A stretch of 64,000 bases of DNA from Hygrocybe punicea (Eukaryota > Basidiomycota > Agaricomycetes > Agaricales > Hygrophoraceae). Positions within the stretch are counted from its first letter, which is position 1. Each line of letters starts with the position of its first letter. The notes under the pieces are model-generated. The model had not been told where the DNA came from. It ran no database searches and saw only the letters and a program-made list of their open reading frames with translations. The stretch is from NCBI GenBank assembly GCA_963556145.1, contig OY744462.1, forward strand, positions 7,378,001 through 7,442,000, in the 5' to 3' direction. The position numbers were made by a program, and so were the translations under genes. Below, one piece after another: positions 32,612 through 44,486 of the stretch.

Positions 32612-33214
32612 TCAATAGTCACCCAATACATGAATCTCCAGCATCTCCAATTGATGGGCCAGCTTAGCCACTGTCTGCTCGATAGCATGCAAGGTAATTG
32701 GGGTTTCATTGTTGGCAGCAAGGAACTGGGTAGACACGGGTTCAGGTGTTGAGGGTACTGAGGGTGAAGCTACTTTAAAGAAACCTGTGAGAACCTGTGG
32801 AAGGTGATCGGGGGGTATCAGAGTCGAAGGTGGTGATGGCAATGGTGAGGCAAGAGGGAATGGGAGGTCATCTTTGAAGGTGGAAGGTCGCTGGACAGGG
32901 GAGGACAAGGGCCAAGGCGATGTCAGGTGCGGGGGCAGTGTAGGGATGGCTGGGAACGACAACGGGGATGTGGACGAGGGTGCAGGGACATGGACAAGGG
33001 TGTGGGGACGTGAATGAGGGTGCAGGGATGTGGACGAGGGTGCAGGGATGTGGACGTGGATGTGGACATAGGTGTAGGGACTCAATTGCAGGTGCATGGG
33101 GTCAGGGAACAGGTTCAGGGGGCCAGTGGGCACAGGTTTGCAGTCATAGGGAAGCAGGGGTCCAAGGTCATTGTGCAGGATTTGGAATGACAATGGGTGC
33201 ATCAGGAAAAACAC
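32612..33214 (-). pseudogene. Proline-rich Gag-like relic beside the 207-bp LTR
   Basis: An open minus-strand frame of about 200 aa, rich in Pro, Ser, His and Val. It ends in a helical segment (HAIEQTVAKLAHQLEM) like a Gag coiled coil. The short repeat HVPAPSSTS occurs twice and mirrors the DNA repeat GTGCAGGGA(C/T)GTGGAC at 32965-33060. With the Pro-rich minus frames at 42996-43800, it may be the other end of the same gag-only element. Confidence 0.4.
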
Positions 33215-33224
33215 TATAGCTCTG

Positions 33225-33410
33225 AGACACTCTCAGAGTGTCTCAGAGTGTCTCAGAGTGCTCAGAGCACCAGAGCTCTCAGAGTGACCTGGGATGGTCT
33301 GAAAGCACAGTGGCTGACTATTCTGTACTGAGAGCGCTCTGGGACACTCTGAGACACTCTGAGGAAGGTCCTCAGACCATCACAAAGAAGTCTTGAGAGC
33401 TCTCGGAAGT
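33225..33410. repeat. Palindromic minisatellite of CTCTGAGACA type
   Basis: Repeats of GAGTGTCTCA and its complement TGAGACACTC run in both orientations, so the tract can fold on itself. Similar units (CTCTCAGACA) recur at 34920-35010. Confidence 0.65.
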
Positions 33411-33419
33411 ATATGTTAT

Positions 33420-33870
33420 TGAAATAATGCTGTTCTGTAGTGCATGCTTCTGTTATCCATAATTGAGATGTTCATTCACAAAGTCAGAAGAAGTTCAAAA
33501 TGCTGAGTAACATTAAAAATGTGAATAATATAATTCTAATTGTAATTTCAGTTGTATTTAATATATAAATAAATATTAACTATCAATTATTAAATAATAC
33601 TTTATCCTGAAATTATTATTAATTAAGTATCAATGACAATACACGTTGACTTACAAAGCACTGTTAAGTTAAGTGAGCTGGAGAGTAAGCAAAGCATGTG
33701 AGTTATATAGTGTTTGAAGATGTGCACGGACCATTTGTCTGTGTTTGATAGAAATGCATGCCAAACATTGCCAATGTAGCGGTCAGGTGTCCAAAAAAAG
33801 CAATCATTTTATTGCCATAAAATTGACAACTTTTTAGGAAACAGTTTTCAAAGGGTCAGAGTCCCCAGGT
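33420..33870. other. AT-rich DNA without recognised features
   Basis: No ORF of note. Runs of A and T dominate 33500-33620. Confidence 0.5.
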
Positions 33871-34878
33871 TAGTAATGCCAAATGGAACTGATCCAACCC
33901 CAGTTCAAACTGCAAACCACAATCTCTATTTAGCTATGTAGATACTAAAATATATATTTTCATGTCTGAAATCGTGTATCATGTGATCATTACACGATTC
34001 AAGGTTTCTTCACCAACAACAACAACGCAAGGCCAATGAACACGACATCATGTCGCGTTTATGGACACACTGTGGTAAGTCTCATCATTTATCTTAACTT
34101 TACTATCTGTTACAGGAAACTTGACCGCGACCACATCCCGAGCCCACGCCAACGCCAACGCAATCCAACGCCAACGCAATGGCAACGGACACGGGACAGC
34201 CGCAACCCCACCACCACCACCACCACCAGCAATGGCAACGGCAACGGCAACAATGATGACGGCAACGGCCAGCAGCAGCGCCAACAGCAGCAGCGCCGGA
34301 AATAGCACGCCGGCAACAGCAGCAACACCGGCAACAGCAGCAACACCGGCAACAGCAGCAATGCTGGCAGCAGCCGTGGCAGCAACACCACCCACGCCGT
34401 GGACAGCTGCAACATCACCACCACCATCACCACCAGTGGCGGCAACGGCAACGGCAACGGCCAGCAGCAGCAGCAACGGCAGCAGCAATGGCCACGGCAG
34501 TGGCAGCAGCAGCAGCAGCAGTTGCAGCAGCAACGGCCACGGCAGCAACGGCCATGGCAGCGGCAGCAACAGCGACAGTGGCAACGGCAATGGCAGCAGC
34601 AGCAGCGCTGGACGGCTCCCCCACAGCCCAACTACCTCGCGAAGTGCAGCGCCGTATCAATTGATACGTGCCTGCCATTCGCGAGGAGAACAGAGCTATG
34701 AGGGGGTGAGCCCACCTCGGTCCTGGGTTCAGACGTGTCTGAACCCAGACTGAACGCGGAGAGACGGTTCGATGCTGTCTGGGTCTGGGTTTGGCCCTGT
34801 GCCAAACCGGACCCGAAGTTCAGTTCGCGGTTCCGCCAAAAAGGCGGAACCGGACCGAATTGAACTTCGGCAACACTA
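33871..34878 (+). mobile_element. Non-autonomous CAG-rich hAT-like element (copy A)
   Basis: The right end reads GAACTTCGGCAACACTA, matching the hAT termini at 45898 and 52593. A probable diverged left end, TAGTAATGCC, starts at 33871. Inside are a short exon-intron-like segment (GT at 34076, AG at about 34117), a (CAR)n tract (34200-34610), a conserved hairpin (34635-34686) and subterminal motifs with CCGGACC and GGTTCCGCC. No TSD was found, so the left boundary is tentative. The long Thr/Ser/Ala/Gln frames over the CAG tract are repeat artefacts. Confidence 0.55.
34635..34686. other. Conserved palindromic hairpin, copy A
   Basis: Perfect 16-bp core CGTATCAATTGATACG (34653-34668) with outer arms CCTCGCGAA and TTCGCGAGG. 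It lies 192 bp from the element end at 34878. Related hairpins are at 49771-49820, 50278-50320 and 52366-52417. Confidence 0.7.
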
Positions 34879-34919
34879 GTACTGTGGGTACAGGTGCAGT
34901 GTTCAGAACGTATTCTCTA

Positions 34920-35015
34920 ACATGTAAACTCTATGGGACTCTATGGGACTCTGAGGTAGTCTGCAGCACTCTCAGACACTCTCAGACACTCTCAGACACT
35001 CCTGTGACACCCTGG
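34920..35015. repeat. Minisatellite, CTCTCAGACA units
   Basis: Tandem GACTCTATGG and ACTCTCAGAC units, related in design to 33225-33410. It sits directly before the unknown-function gene at 35020. Confidence 0.55.
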
Positions 35016-35019
35016 GAAA

Positions 35020-36999
35020 ATGCAACATTCCCAGGATAACGTGAGAGCCAAAGTGTTTTTCCTGATGAGCATTCCGAGAGTAGGCGTGGTCATTGACGTG
35101 CATCAATGCAAATGGTTGGCACACATCCCAAGACTCGTCGGAGTCGATATCCCTATCTGGTTCATATGGAGCACCCTCAACAAGCCCCTACGCGTATCAC
35201 CCAAACCCGAGGTGGCAAACTACTTACCCAATAATGCACAAGTCCAGGCTGCCTGCCAGCAGTGGCAGTTGGAGCAGTTGTCTCCGCCACCACCTAGCCC
35301 TACCACTGATGTAACATCTACCAAGAAGTTCCCTAAGCCAAATCCAGGCTCTCGCCAGAAACTTGGAGAAACTTGGCAGGAATTCTTTGTTCGACAAGCA
35401 GTACGCCACGAGAAAATTGCTGCCATGGAGACTGCACAAGAAACAGCCGCTTGCTTGGCTTGTCAGAAGGAAGGTGAACGCTTTCGCGCACTGGGGAAGA
35501 GAGGGGCTGCTGTCTTCCACTGGCTGGAAATGGATGGCTTTCGCCTCAGAACGAGAGTCAATTTCAGAGAGATAGAAGATCTGTGGGAAGAAAAGCCGCC
35601 GGAACATATGCGATATAATGCCTTTGATAGGGAATGGGACATCTGTACCAAATTTAACCCTGACGCGCCAGACAACGAAGACCCATTCAGTAACGATGAC
35701 TACGACGGTGAATATGACGATCCCACCTTGGAAGAAGGTGAGGCAAGGCAACCTGCTGATCAAATCAATAGCCAAACAATACCTGCGGGTCCACTTCCTG
35801 CGGAACACTGGCAGCGAGATGTGCTGTCCATTCATGGTGTCGGTGATCGCCACACAGATGCCGCTGCTCCTAAATTTACGACTACCCTTGATTGCCATCT
35901 TTATGATCGCTTTGGATTCGATTGGGATGACACCGCCTATGCTGACGGTCCTACACCATCAAATACCGAATGGGACCCTTAATATTTTGCAGGACCCTCA
36001 CCCTCAAGTGGCTACTAAATACAAGGGCCCAATCTTCGACTTCGTTGCATGTCTGATCGATGGACCAGTGGACGGGTTATCAGCTATGCCATGGGATCTC
36101 AGTTTGTCGAGCCTTTTTCCATTGCGTGAACGACAGGAACATTATCTGACAATTGAGCGGAGGGAGATGATGAACAATAGAGATCAAAAAATATATTTTG
36201 TAGGATCCACGAGTGCTACTGCGAATATTGATTGGCTGCTTACAGTAGATAGTCCGGTCACCGCTCTGCAATGCCTCCGATCATGTAGGGATATCACAGA
36301 AGCTGTTCGGTATCTTGTGGAACACGGAATCCCCTTCAATACCCTCAATCCTTGCCCAGCCTTTTCACACCCACCTCCATCGACAGGCCCTCCACCACCC
36401 CCCATATCTCTCGGTGTGTGTGCAGTTGGCTACCAGCCTGATGCTGCTGATTATGCCGCTTATGAAGTGGCTCGAGACCATTTTCTACGTTCTCCACATG
36501 CACGTGAAGCAATCCTCAAGGGTGGTATTGTCTGGCGCCTTGCGATGGAATTCATTGGCCCTGGACAGGTTCTTACTGGCCCCTCTAGTGCAGCCTTCTC
36601 TCGTGGGCAAGTCTTCCGTTTTGCAGATGGCACTACTTTCTGTGACGATCACCCTCATATGTGGCGTATATAGGGTGTATACTGGTGGGTACCCTCTCTG
36701 GATTCGTCAGCCATGCGTTAAGTCAACATGATGTAGGATCGAACCAACAGGTCTCCCATCTTTCCTGGTGGCCAAAGCACTCAACTTGGCAGAAGAGCCT
36801 TTTCAATGTTGGCCACTGGACTCCCACTGCCGAGGACTGGTTTCAGAAACATCTCGAACTCATCCAGCGGAACAAGGTTCCATGTCGGACTGCTGGAAAG
36901 TGGTATGAATCTCTTCTGAGGAATGGAAGGTCACTGCGTTTGGCTCAGAAGATACATGAGGTAGTGGGCCGGTTCATAGAAGGCAAGACATTTCCGTAG
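35020..36999 (+). pseudogene. Gene of unknown function, Agaricomycete-restricted family, frameshifted
   Basis: The first part (35020 to about 35970) includes VDIPIWFIWSTLNKP, GETWQEFFVRQAVRHEK and VFHWLEMDGFRLRTRV. After a frameshift at about 35970 it continues with PIFDFVACLI, DWLLTVDSPVTALQCLR and AAYEVARDHFLRSPHAR, then GGIVWRLAMEFIG. A second shift at about 36650 leads to ICGVYRVYTG. An intron (about 36684-36738) joins to VSHLSWWPKHSTWQK and WTPTAEDWFQKHLELI. I recall many uncharacterised Agaricomycete proteins with this motif order (GETWQEFF near the start, SWWPK near the end), but no function. The two shifts make it a probable pseudogene. It is tail-to-tail with the hAT pseudogene at 37121, and both could belong to one mobile unit. 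Confidence 0.55.
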
Positions 37000-37120
37000 T
37001 TTGTTGGTCTCGTTTCATTGTTTTTCCTTGTATCGTGTACATTTGTCTTACCATCCACATCGACCACATTATTTACGTGATGTTCTTGTGTCCCTTCGTT
37101 TCATAATAAATTTTATATTT

Positions 37121-40100
37121 CTACTGAAGTTTTTCTGTAAGAGACTGAATGAATGAGTTGACATCTTCTGGGAGCTGCATCTGTGCATCATCATAAGTCT
37201 CCAACTCATGAACTTGAAGCTCCTGATCCCAATCCAGACCATCCGTAAAATTGAGACCTCTTCCCTGCCGAATGGAATACTTCAAAAGTTGAAGGGCTTC
37301 CATTAATTCAGGTGAAATGCGATTCCGTCGTGCAGTCATAGTTTCCTTGCTTGATGAAAACACTCTTTCACAAGGCACTGCCAAAGCTTGTATTGGTAAA
37401 ATGTCCATGGCGAGAGAAAAAATTCTTGGATAGCGAAGTTGATTTTCCTTGTCCAACTATGTTTAGCATGAAATGGATACATCTGTCATCAGCCTCACAT
37501 ACCTGCCAGTATGTCAGACTCTTTGTTGTTGGCTGTGTATCGCGAAGGTAAGCTGTGGCCTCGACTTCTATTGCCCGTTGCACAACTGAGTGACCTCGAA
37601 TACGGTTGAGGCCGAGGATGTCTCTCGCAGTGGGACGTGGCATGACTGCGGGTGGTTCTGCATTTACTACAGGGCCCTCGGTTCCAGTAGTAGGGTCATA
37701 CGGGCGAAGCTATGTAAGATAGAGTAATTCAGGTGATAAAAGCGGAAATATTATTGGTACATACGGCATTAATAAATAAATCTTTGGCCCAATCAACTCG
37801 CTCTACTCCTCGAGCCATGTCAATTTGATGGATGGATCCAGAACTGGAAAAAAACCGTCAGCAAAAGCAAAAAATTAGTTAGATACAGACTCATGGCCAG
37901 TGTGTAAGCAGGGACCATGTCCGTTTGGCTACTATATAATTCAAGTTTGTCGATTCCCTTCTGGACAATTTCAGAAGTGTCCGGATTCTGCTCTTGATGT
38001 ACTTTTCAGACATTGAGCATCGCTTCAAATGCAGGTACGGCGTGACATAATGTTGGAGTCTTCTCATGTGATAACATTTGTTGGAAGGCATGTGGAATCT
38101 GACAATGATAGTACATTATATAGAAAAGGAACAATCAAATATACTCACCTCGAGAATAGATTAAAATTTTCGAAGAGCGTTCCAGTCGGAATCACGGAGC
38201 TGGAACTTGTGCAGTTCAGAAAATTCCCAGCTTTCGAGGAAGGTGTCAAGAACCTAGATAACCACGTCAAATATTGGCCACGAAATAAAAAATAAAAAAT
38301 ACCTCTTGAAGATCAATGGCTTGTTCAATCATGAGTAATGTTGAAGACCACCTCACTTCCATGTCACGCAGAAGCTGAAGTTCCTTCTGCTCTAATCTCT
38401 CAAACAAGGATGAAAAACACTGTCAGCGCAGAGAAGATGATCGGATCTAGTATAAATTAATGTTTTCGCATCAAAAGGTAAGTTGCTGCACAAGATAGCA
38501 AGAGAGAGACATACTGCATGAATGAGAGATCGGACAGTTGCAATTGGATCTCGGTCAATCCCTTCCAAGAAGTTTGCAGGGTAAAAGTCATCAGCGGTTT
38601 CAGCCACATAGTCGAGATTGGTGATTGCCGCTAGCACAGCCTTGCAAGCAAGGTTGACGATGTGGGGGAAACATCTGGAGGTAAAGAGTATTAGTACTTA
38701 TGGTGCAGCAACAAAATCATGTCACCTACCTGATTCGACACTCAATTTTGTCAAATTTGATTTTCCGTCGCCGAAGTTCACGCTCTAATATGGCCATGAA
38801 CGTATCATTGTTTGAGGCATTGTCGAGGGTAATCCATCCAATCTGAGAGGATGAGGGTCAACGAGAATATGAAGAAACTTTGAATATTGAATACCTTGTG
38901 AGTAATCATAAGCTGATCAGTAACGTATATGAATACATGGGCGAGATGCTCGCCATCATGTCGCCCAGGAACACGATGAAATCCCACCAAGTCGGAACAT
39001 AATCTGAGAATGTGTTGATAGCCACTGGGGGTTTCTTCAGTATGCGATTGGATCCAATGAGCTGTGATAGCCATGAAAGGAGAACGATTCAGATCGGACC
39101 ACATATCCATTGTGAATGAAATCTTCCCTAATGAGTGCTGTTCCTTTATTAACAAGAATAGTCAAAATGCAGGTAGCAGCCGCTCTGACCTGCATGTCTT
39201 TACTTAGTTGATCTAAATGTTCTTGAAGTGTCTCTTCAATGCGTTTACGGATCGTAGTCCTGCCAGGAATATCCGACTCCCAAAGTTCTTCTCGAAGCAT
39301 GAGGAAAATTGCACACAGATGCGGTGATTCGACAACATTGATTGACTAAAATAATGATATCTCATCAATACAGGAATATAAAACAATCGAAAAATATACC
39401 TGATCATCGCCAACAATGAACTCGATGATTGCGTCAACGAAAGCTTCCCTCGAGTACGATGTGTGTTCTTGCGGCATCCATCCCATTGGTTGCCCTTTAC
39501 CCTTTCGATATCCATCCAGGGCAGCCTGGGCACTCTTTGCCTTTATCTTGATGCCCAACTCGTCACAACCAGACACCTAAACATTCATGTGTTCCTCTAT
39601 CAAGTGACGGCGAATAGTCCTGGTGGATGTCTTGACACTAAATTTGGTAATCTTATAGCTTGGATTCATTGCATGGATATTTCTATTTAAGTTGTTCAGC
39701 ATCATATAATAACTAGGATGTGGAAACACATACCTGCAGAACATGCAACTATACTGGTTTCCCATCTTTTCGAAGAAAGTCCACACGTCCAATGTGACGT
39801 GACGAGACTTGTTGCCTGTGGGACCATTTGTTCACGATGAACGAGTTGCCGAATTTGCTGCAGGTGGCCGTGGGTTATGGTTGGATTCTGACCCACTAGA
39901 CTTAGAGCTGGATGTTGACACCGGCGACATTGGTGAGGGCGTGGACGTAGCAGTTGCTAGGTCAAAGAGTGGGAGTGAAGGTTGCTGTGAAGTCGAGGCT
40001 TGTGAAGGTGAAAGTGAGGTGAAGGGACCATCACTGGGAGAACTTGATGGTAATTGGAATGTGACTTGTCGAATGGGTATGATTGGGCTGCCAGAAGAGA

Positions 40101-40550
40101 ATAAGTTGGGTGGGTTGCGAGAAGAAGCTGCGACAGGCGTCTTCCTTTGTTGACGATGACGGCGTGAGCAAGGAGATGGTGTAAATAGAATATTGACAGC
40201 TGCTGCTGTGTTGTTTGGGTCATTAGCTTTTGCAGAAAGAACCCTTCACCGAGCACGGTCCAATATCGCAGGCCCCACCTTTCGAATCGGTGTCATGGCT
40301 GGGATGGTAGGTCTTGATAGAAAGCTGGGACCAAAGGGATCGTCAATGTCTACTTCAACGGCCTTGCCCTTTCCTTTGTCTCGATGGATCAGTTCAGGAG
40401 TTGGAGTGGACGGTTGAGGTACTGGATATGTATGAGAATGTCAGCACCGTATATGAGTGGGTTTAAAAGTGAAATATCTACCTTGAATTTGGAAGGATGT
40501 TTGAAGCGTGCCATTTGCAAAGGCAGTCGTCTTGGACTTTTTGGCTCCAT
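37121..40550 (-). pseudogene. hAT-family transposase with BED finger, two premature TGA codons
   Basis: The minus-strand gene starts at ATG 40550. It has a Pro/Ser-rich N-terminus, then a BED-type zinc finger (LDVWTFFEKM, YSCMFC, then TIRRHLIEEH across the intron near 39700). The hAT core follows (SFTMDMWSDLNRSPFMAI, AHWI, then IGWITLDNASNNDTFM and CFPHIVNLACKAVL). The C-terminal hAT dimerisation domain is RIFSLAMDILPIQALAVPCE with RVFSSSKETMTARR. At least eight short introns are needed. In-frame TGA codons at 40246-40248 and 39832-39834 break an otherwise continuous frame in the N-terminal part. I found no TIRs. hAT transposases cut and paste DNA with 8-bp TSDs. Confidence 0.75.
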
Positions 40551-40599
40551 GTCAAGGAGGCATATTGGTCTAAAGAGTTATGCAAAGTTCAGTCGAATA

Positions 40600-41985
40600 T
40601 ATGATGACTGACGTGAATTTCAATTTAACGGACCTCCAGACACGATAGCTCAACTACATTTCCAAGGGTGTAACCGATCTCAATCAAGATGTATTGCAAC
40701 TTGTGTGCATGCTGTATGACTATTGTCCTGCTATGAACACTACTAACAATTACATTTCTCCTGTACAACATGGTGAATAAGTTGAAGATGCAGACGTAAC
40801 CGGGTGAGTTTGATGGTGGATGTATGAAATACACATGAAATACAAATTATTGGTAAAAGTACAATAGAAAAAATATGAACGTCTCAGTAGTGGCAAAGGG
40901 AAAAAGATGTGGAGATTAAAAAAATACGGTGCTAAGCGAAACAGCATGCAGACACATGTATCGAGGGTGTGGTCTTGATCTGTTCCTTGTGTCAAATGGG
41001 TGGATCCTGGTGCAAGATATGAATATGATGACAACCCATTGCGGAGAGGGGGATAAGTCAACGTACCCAGAGCCGGGGAAGCAAAGAGTAGGGGGGAAGA
41101 CGACGCCAGCCATAGCAAAATGGCAGATAAGAACCTCAGTGTCGGCATCGGCAGATAACACAACCAGGAAGGAACATCTCCCTATGATTCAATCAAGGGG
41201 AGATGAAGAGAAAAGACTTAGAATGGCACTCAACAGTAACTTGATCATGTGACCATGAGACTTGAGCTTCACTATACCATGACCGTACTAAGAGCCTTAT
41301 GTTCTTCTCAACCATCTTTGCCAGTGCCGAGCACCAGCAAAGACTTGTCCCCATCGCTTTCTACCATCTTTGCCAGTGCTGAGCACCGCAAAGTCTCGTC
41401 CCTGTTGTCTCTGCGTCTCCCTGTCTTTGGCCTTCATCATCTTATTTTCTGGTCCATATTTCACGTCCTTCCATCTGTTTCACTAGTGCTGGGCACTCAA
41501 ACTTTTCACAAGTCATCGCCTTTTCCTATCCCCCTGTGTACTGGGGGTGTCTCGACATCTTCTACCTGTGGTCTCTCTCATAATACTTGCAATGATTTGC
41601 ATGTTGCACTTGGTGATTTCGTGTCAGCCTGCATGTAGCAACATGCTCACGTTCTCCCTGTAGACAACTCGGTTGAGGGCATCAGCGGAATATATTGGAC
41701 ATTTGCCCTGGACTATCCATTCTTTCAAGGTGAGTCAGTCGAACCCTGCATTGCAAAAAATGTTGTCTAATTTTGATGGGACTAGCCTACTCTCCCATCT
41801 GCAAGGACCATTCTCTCCTTCGTGGTGGAACATGATTTTGTCAAACAAATTTTGTCCTGGTGCGAGTATTCGGAGTCGAGGATGTAATCATGATGGCAGT
41901 CAACAATCTCGGTGAGAGCAGTTATATTTCTCGAATAGCAATAATTATTCTAATTTCTTTCATCTTATGGTTCTCTTGCACGCTC
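40600..41985. other. No gene recognised; local direct repeats
   Basis: A repeated string CCATCTTTGCCAGTGC followed by GAGCACC...CAAAG occurs twice (about 41308 and 41365). No domain is seen in the short frames. 41640-41900 could include decayed coding DNA preceding the BCS1-like fragment. Confidence 0.4.
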
Positions 41986-41999
41986 CAAGGCTATCAACA

Positions 42000-42600
42000 T
42001 GGCATTGGAGACAACAATTTAGCCCTTGCCATGTGCAACCTCTGCTCGATGATGGATCCCCTTTGGAACTCTTTGATGGTTGGAGGGTTTAAAGATAGCG
42101 GTAAACTATCACTCATTGATTCCTTAGCTGGCGAACTCGGTCTTGATATCTATGTCGTCAGCCTTTCTTGAAGCTGAATCCTAGCATAAGTACTGCATAA
42201 GTGATAATACTTTGACGACATTAATGGGATATGTTTCAATCAGGCAAGTTGCTTTCTCACATGGCTATACATTTACGTGCTCCATCAGTCGTGACATTAT
42301 GTCCACCTATGAATGCAACTGAAACTACTCACACTTCAAGGCTATGTCTGTGTGGACTCTTAAACAGCCTCGATGGTGTCACTGCTGCTGAAGTCAGGTA
42401 TGTCGACCCTCCAAATAAAATAAAATAAAATAAAAGTAAAAATTAGGAGACATAATTTTGCTGCCTCTTATTTGCTACAACGAACCACATCGAGTGTCTG
42501 GATCCAGCAAAACCGGACATTTGGGTCAACAGAACGAACGCAAGCCAAGAGTGTCTTCAAATGGCTTCCCTTACAAACCCTCTCGCATCTCAGTAACGCC
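42000..42600 (+). pseudogene. BCS1-like AAA-ATPase fragment
   Basis: Pieces in different frames follow BCS1 order. A decayed P-loop comes first (GGFKDSGKLSLIDSLAGE, then LGLDIYVVSLS, about 42085-42170). Next is LCLCGLLNSLDGVTAAEV, where the family has SGLLNALDGV (about 42335-42395). ATTNHIECLDPAKPDIWV follows (about 42474-42527), with NRTNASQECL after it. BCS1-type proteins are mitochondrial inner-membrane AAA ATPases, and Agaricomycetes carry many paralogues. The P-loop has L in place of S/T after GK, and the frame is broken by stops at 42169 and near 42415. The N-terminal membrane segment and BCS1-N domain are not recognisable. Confidence 0.6.
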
Positions 42601-42889
42601 CAAAGCATTGACAACGTGAGCTTCTTTCTATAGGTCAGATTTAATGGCTCAATGTTTCATCTCTTCAGTATCAAATGGTGACTGTTACAAGTTACGATAC
42701 AACATGGTTGTTCATCAAGGTAATTGAGACTATGTAGATGCAATAATTATTCAATATTATTATATTTTACACCAAAATCTATCCTTCATTAGCACAGCAG
42801 TCGTCTGGTGATGTTTTGAGCCTTGGGCAATGCCAGAAAACCAGTTGCGAGCCAGCAAACACTCTGGAAACCTTGAAATCATTATATTT

Positions 42890-43037
42890 CTTAATTTGGA
42901 AATTTTGTAATGGCTCAAAACGGCTAGCCACGGCTAAGCCGAGGTTTAACCGTTAGCCGTAGCAATGGCTCGGCTCGGCTAATCATTGGCTCAGCTCAAT
43001 CGGCTAATGGTTTTGGACCGAGCCGTGGCAACACTAA
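42890..43037. mobile_element. Short hAT-like MITE (tentative)
   Basis: Made largely of repeated GGCTAA/TTAGCC and GGCTCGG motifs in both orientations. It ends in GAGCCGTGGCAACACTA, matching the hAT terminus seen elsewhere in the window. The left end and TSD could not be fixed. Confidence 0.4.
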
Positions 43038-43805
43038 TGTGTAAAATGTGGTCTGTGGATGTAGGATGCATGGGGATGTGGGAGCTGGACTGGGTATGTG
43101 AGTTCGTTGATGGTGACGTGGCACGTTGGTGGGGTGTCCAAACCGGGGCCAGATTTGCTTGTTTGGGATGGTGAAGGTGAATGGGGGGTGTTGGGATGTG
43201 AGACGGGGATGTAGGACATTGAACGGAGGTGTGTGGGGTGCCCGAGCATTGTCTGGCAGCACCGGAACGGGTTGGCGGCAGGTTTGATGGGTTTGGATAT
43301 GCTTTCCCATGCGGGACCCTCTGTAATGACTAACTGGTACATACGTACTTTTGTCCACAGGCACATAAGCCTTCATCTTGATTCCCTTTTTCACCTAATC
43401 CAACATGTAGTTCTTCTAGTTCTCGAACCCGACTCGTTTGGGTACTTGTGCAACACTTGGTGGAATTTTGTCATTTTTGGGGTCTTTGGAGGCAGAAGTC
43501 AGGTAGAAAACAAAGGAATGGAAGTAGATGGCAATGTAATACAGGAGAACATAGGAAAAAGAGAGACTGAAGCTGAGGAAAATTGACAATAAACAAAAGT
43601 CAGGTTCATTGGCATGTGATGTGTCACTGGCTCTGGGACTTGCGAGGGGGAATGGCTGCCATCGGGGAGGTATGAGAAACCTACAAATAAGCAAGTAGAG
43701 GCAGGATAACATCTTTAGGAAGCTTTTGAAGTTATGAGGCGATGACGTGGCACGGGAAATCTTTTTTTGCAGCCGAAAAAGAGGGTTTTTATACCAAAAT
43801 GGCAA
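42996..43805 (-). pseudogene. Gag-like relic upstream of 207-bp LTR copy 2
   Basis: Minus-strand frames hold KRVGFEN, YVPVDKSTYVPVSHYRG and a Pro/His-rich stretch (HPRLTSQHPPFTF). A leader before them (minus strand from about 43886) contains CTGGAGCCCACCGTGAGG, which looks like the leader and primer-binding site of a fungal LTR element. LTR copy 2 would then be the 5' LTR of a minus-strand element. Stops and frame changes are present. Confidence 0.4.
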
Positions 43806-43886
43806 ACAGGGTATAGAAAATACAAGGAAAATGAAGTAAGCTGACAGATCCTCACGGTGGGCTCCAGTTGTGGTTAACGTGGCCTT

Positions 43887-44093
43887 TGTCGGTGCAGATT
43901 CAGGGTGTGCAAGTCCTTGTCATTGGGGTGAAAACCCAAAACTCAGCTTATTTGTATGTATGTACACAAAACACTATATAGGTACTGTATAGTATCTATA
44001 AAAGGCAGTGTACAAAGGAAATGGGGAATGCAGATAGAAGGGGGATGAAGGAAAATAGAAAGATATGTGCCCACAGAGATATGGATCTCTACA
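43887..44093. repeat. 207-bp LTR (copy 2)
   Basis: Begins TGTCGGTGCAG and ends ATCTCTACA. Same length and orientation as 32281-32487. A copia LTR begins 2 bp further on (44095). Confidence 0.75.
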
Positions 44094-44094
44094 A

Positions 44095-44471
44095 TGTACT
44101 ATATAATGCCCCAGAATAATAAATAATATGTATTGCATTTATCCATGATATGGAAAATAAATAAATAAAAATGTAATATAAATTGAAACTAAGGGGCAAG
44201 TGACTAGTCGACCAGTACTGAACCAGGGGTGGAGGCTCAGTACTGATTTATCATAATGTCCATAGTATTAGATCAGTACTCCCATGTGACTAAGTCATGG
44301 AACCGAACCAAATCCCAGTTTCAGTACTGAGCTTGTTTAGGCATGTACTCAACACAAGAAACTTCTGGTAGATTTAGAAAGTAGTATAAAAACCCTCTCA
44401 GAGAGAGGCAAATATAATTAACTCCACATAAAATATCTTAGCAGTCAACAACCACTGCACTATATATTCCA
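44095..44471 (+). repeat. 5' LTR of a copia element
   Basis: Starts TGTACTATATAATG and ends TATATATTCCA, with a TATA box (GTATAAAAACCC, about 44383) and an imperfect palindrome CTCTCAGAGAGAG after it. It is followed by ATA and then the copia-type primer-binding site. The 3' LTR was not found in the window. Confidence 0.65.
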
Positions 44472-44474
44472 ATA

Positions 44475-44486
44475 GGTTATGAGCCC
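44475..44486 (+). other. Copia primer-binding site (half-tRNA iMet type)
   Basis: GGTTATGAGCCC is complementary to the anticodon stem-loop of initiator tRNA-Met (GGGCTCATAACC), the primer known for Drosophila copia and related fungal elements. It lies 3 nt after the LTR. Confidence 0.75.

Noticed and set aside
34121..34753. Long Thr/Ala/Ser/Gln-rich frames over the CAG tracts (also 50000-50450 and 51550-51850)
   Set aside because: All six frames are open because the DNA is a trinucleotide repeat; amino-acid composition just mirrors the repeat. Not annotated as genes.
37010..37120. TIRs for the second hAT around 37.0 and 40.6 kb
   Set aside because: No inverted matches could be found by eye; not reported as element ends.
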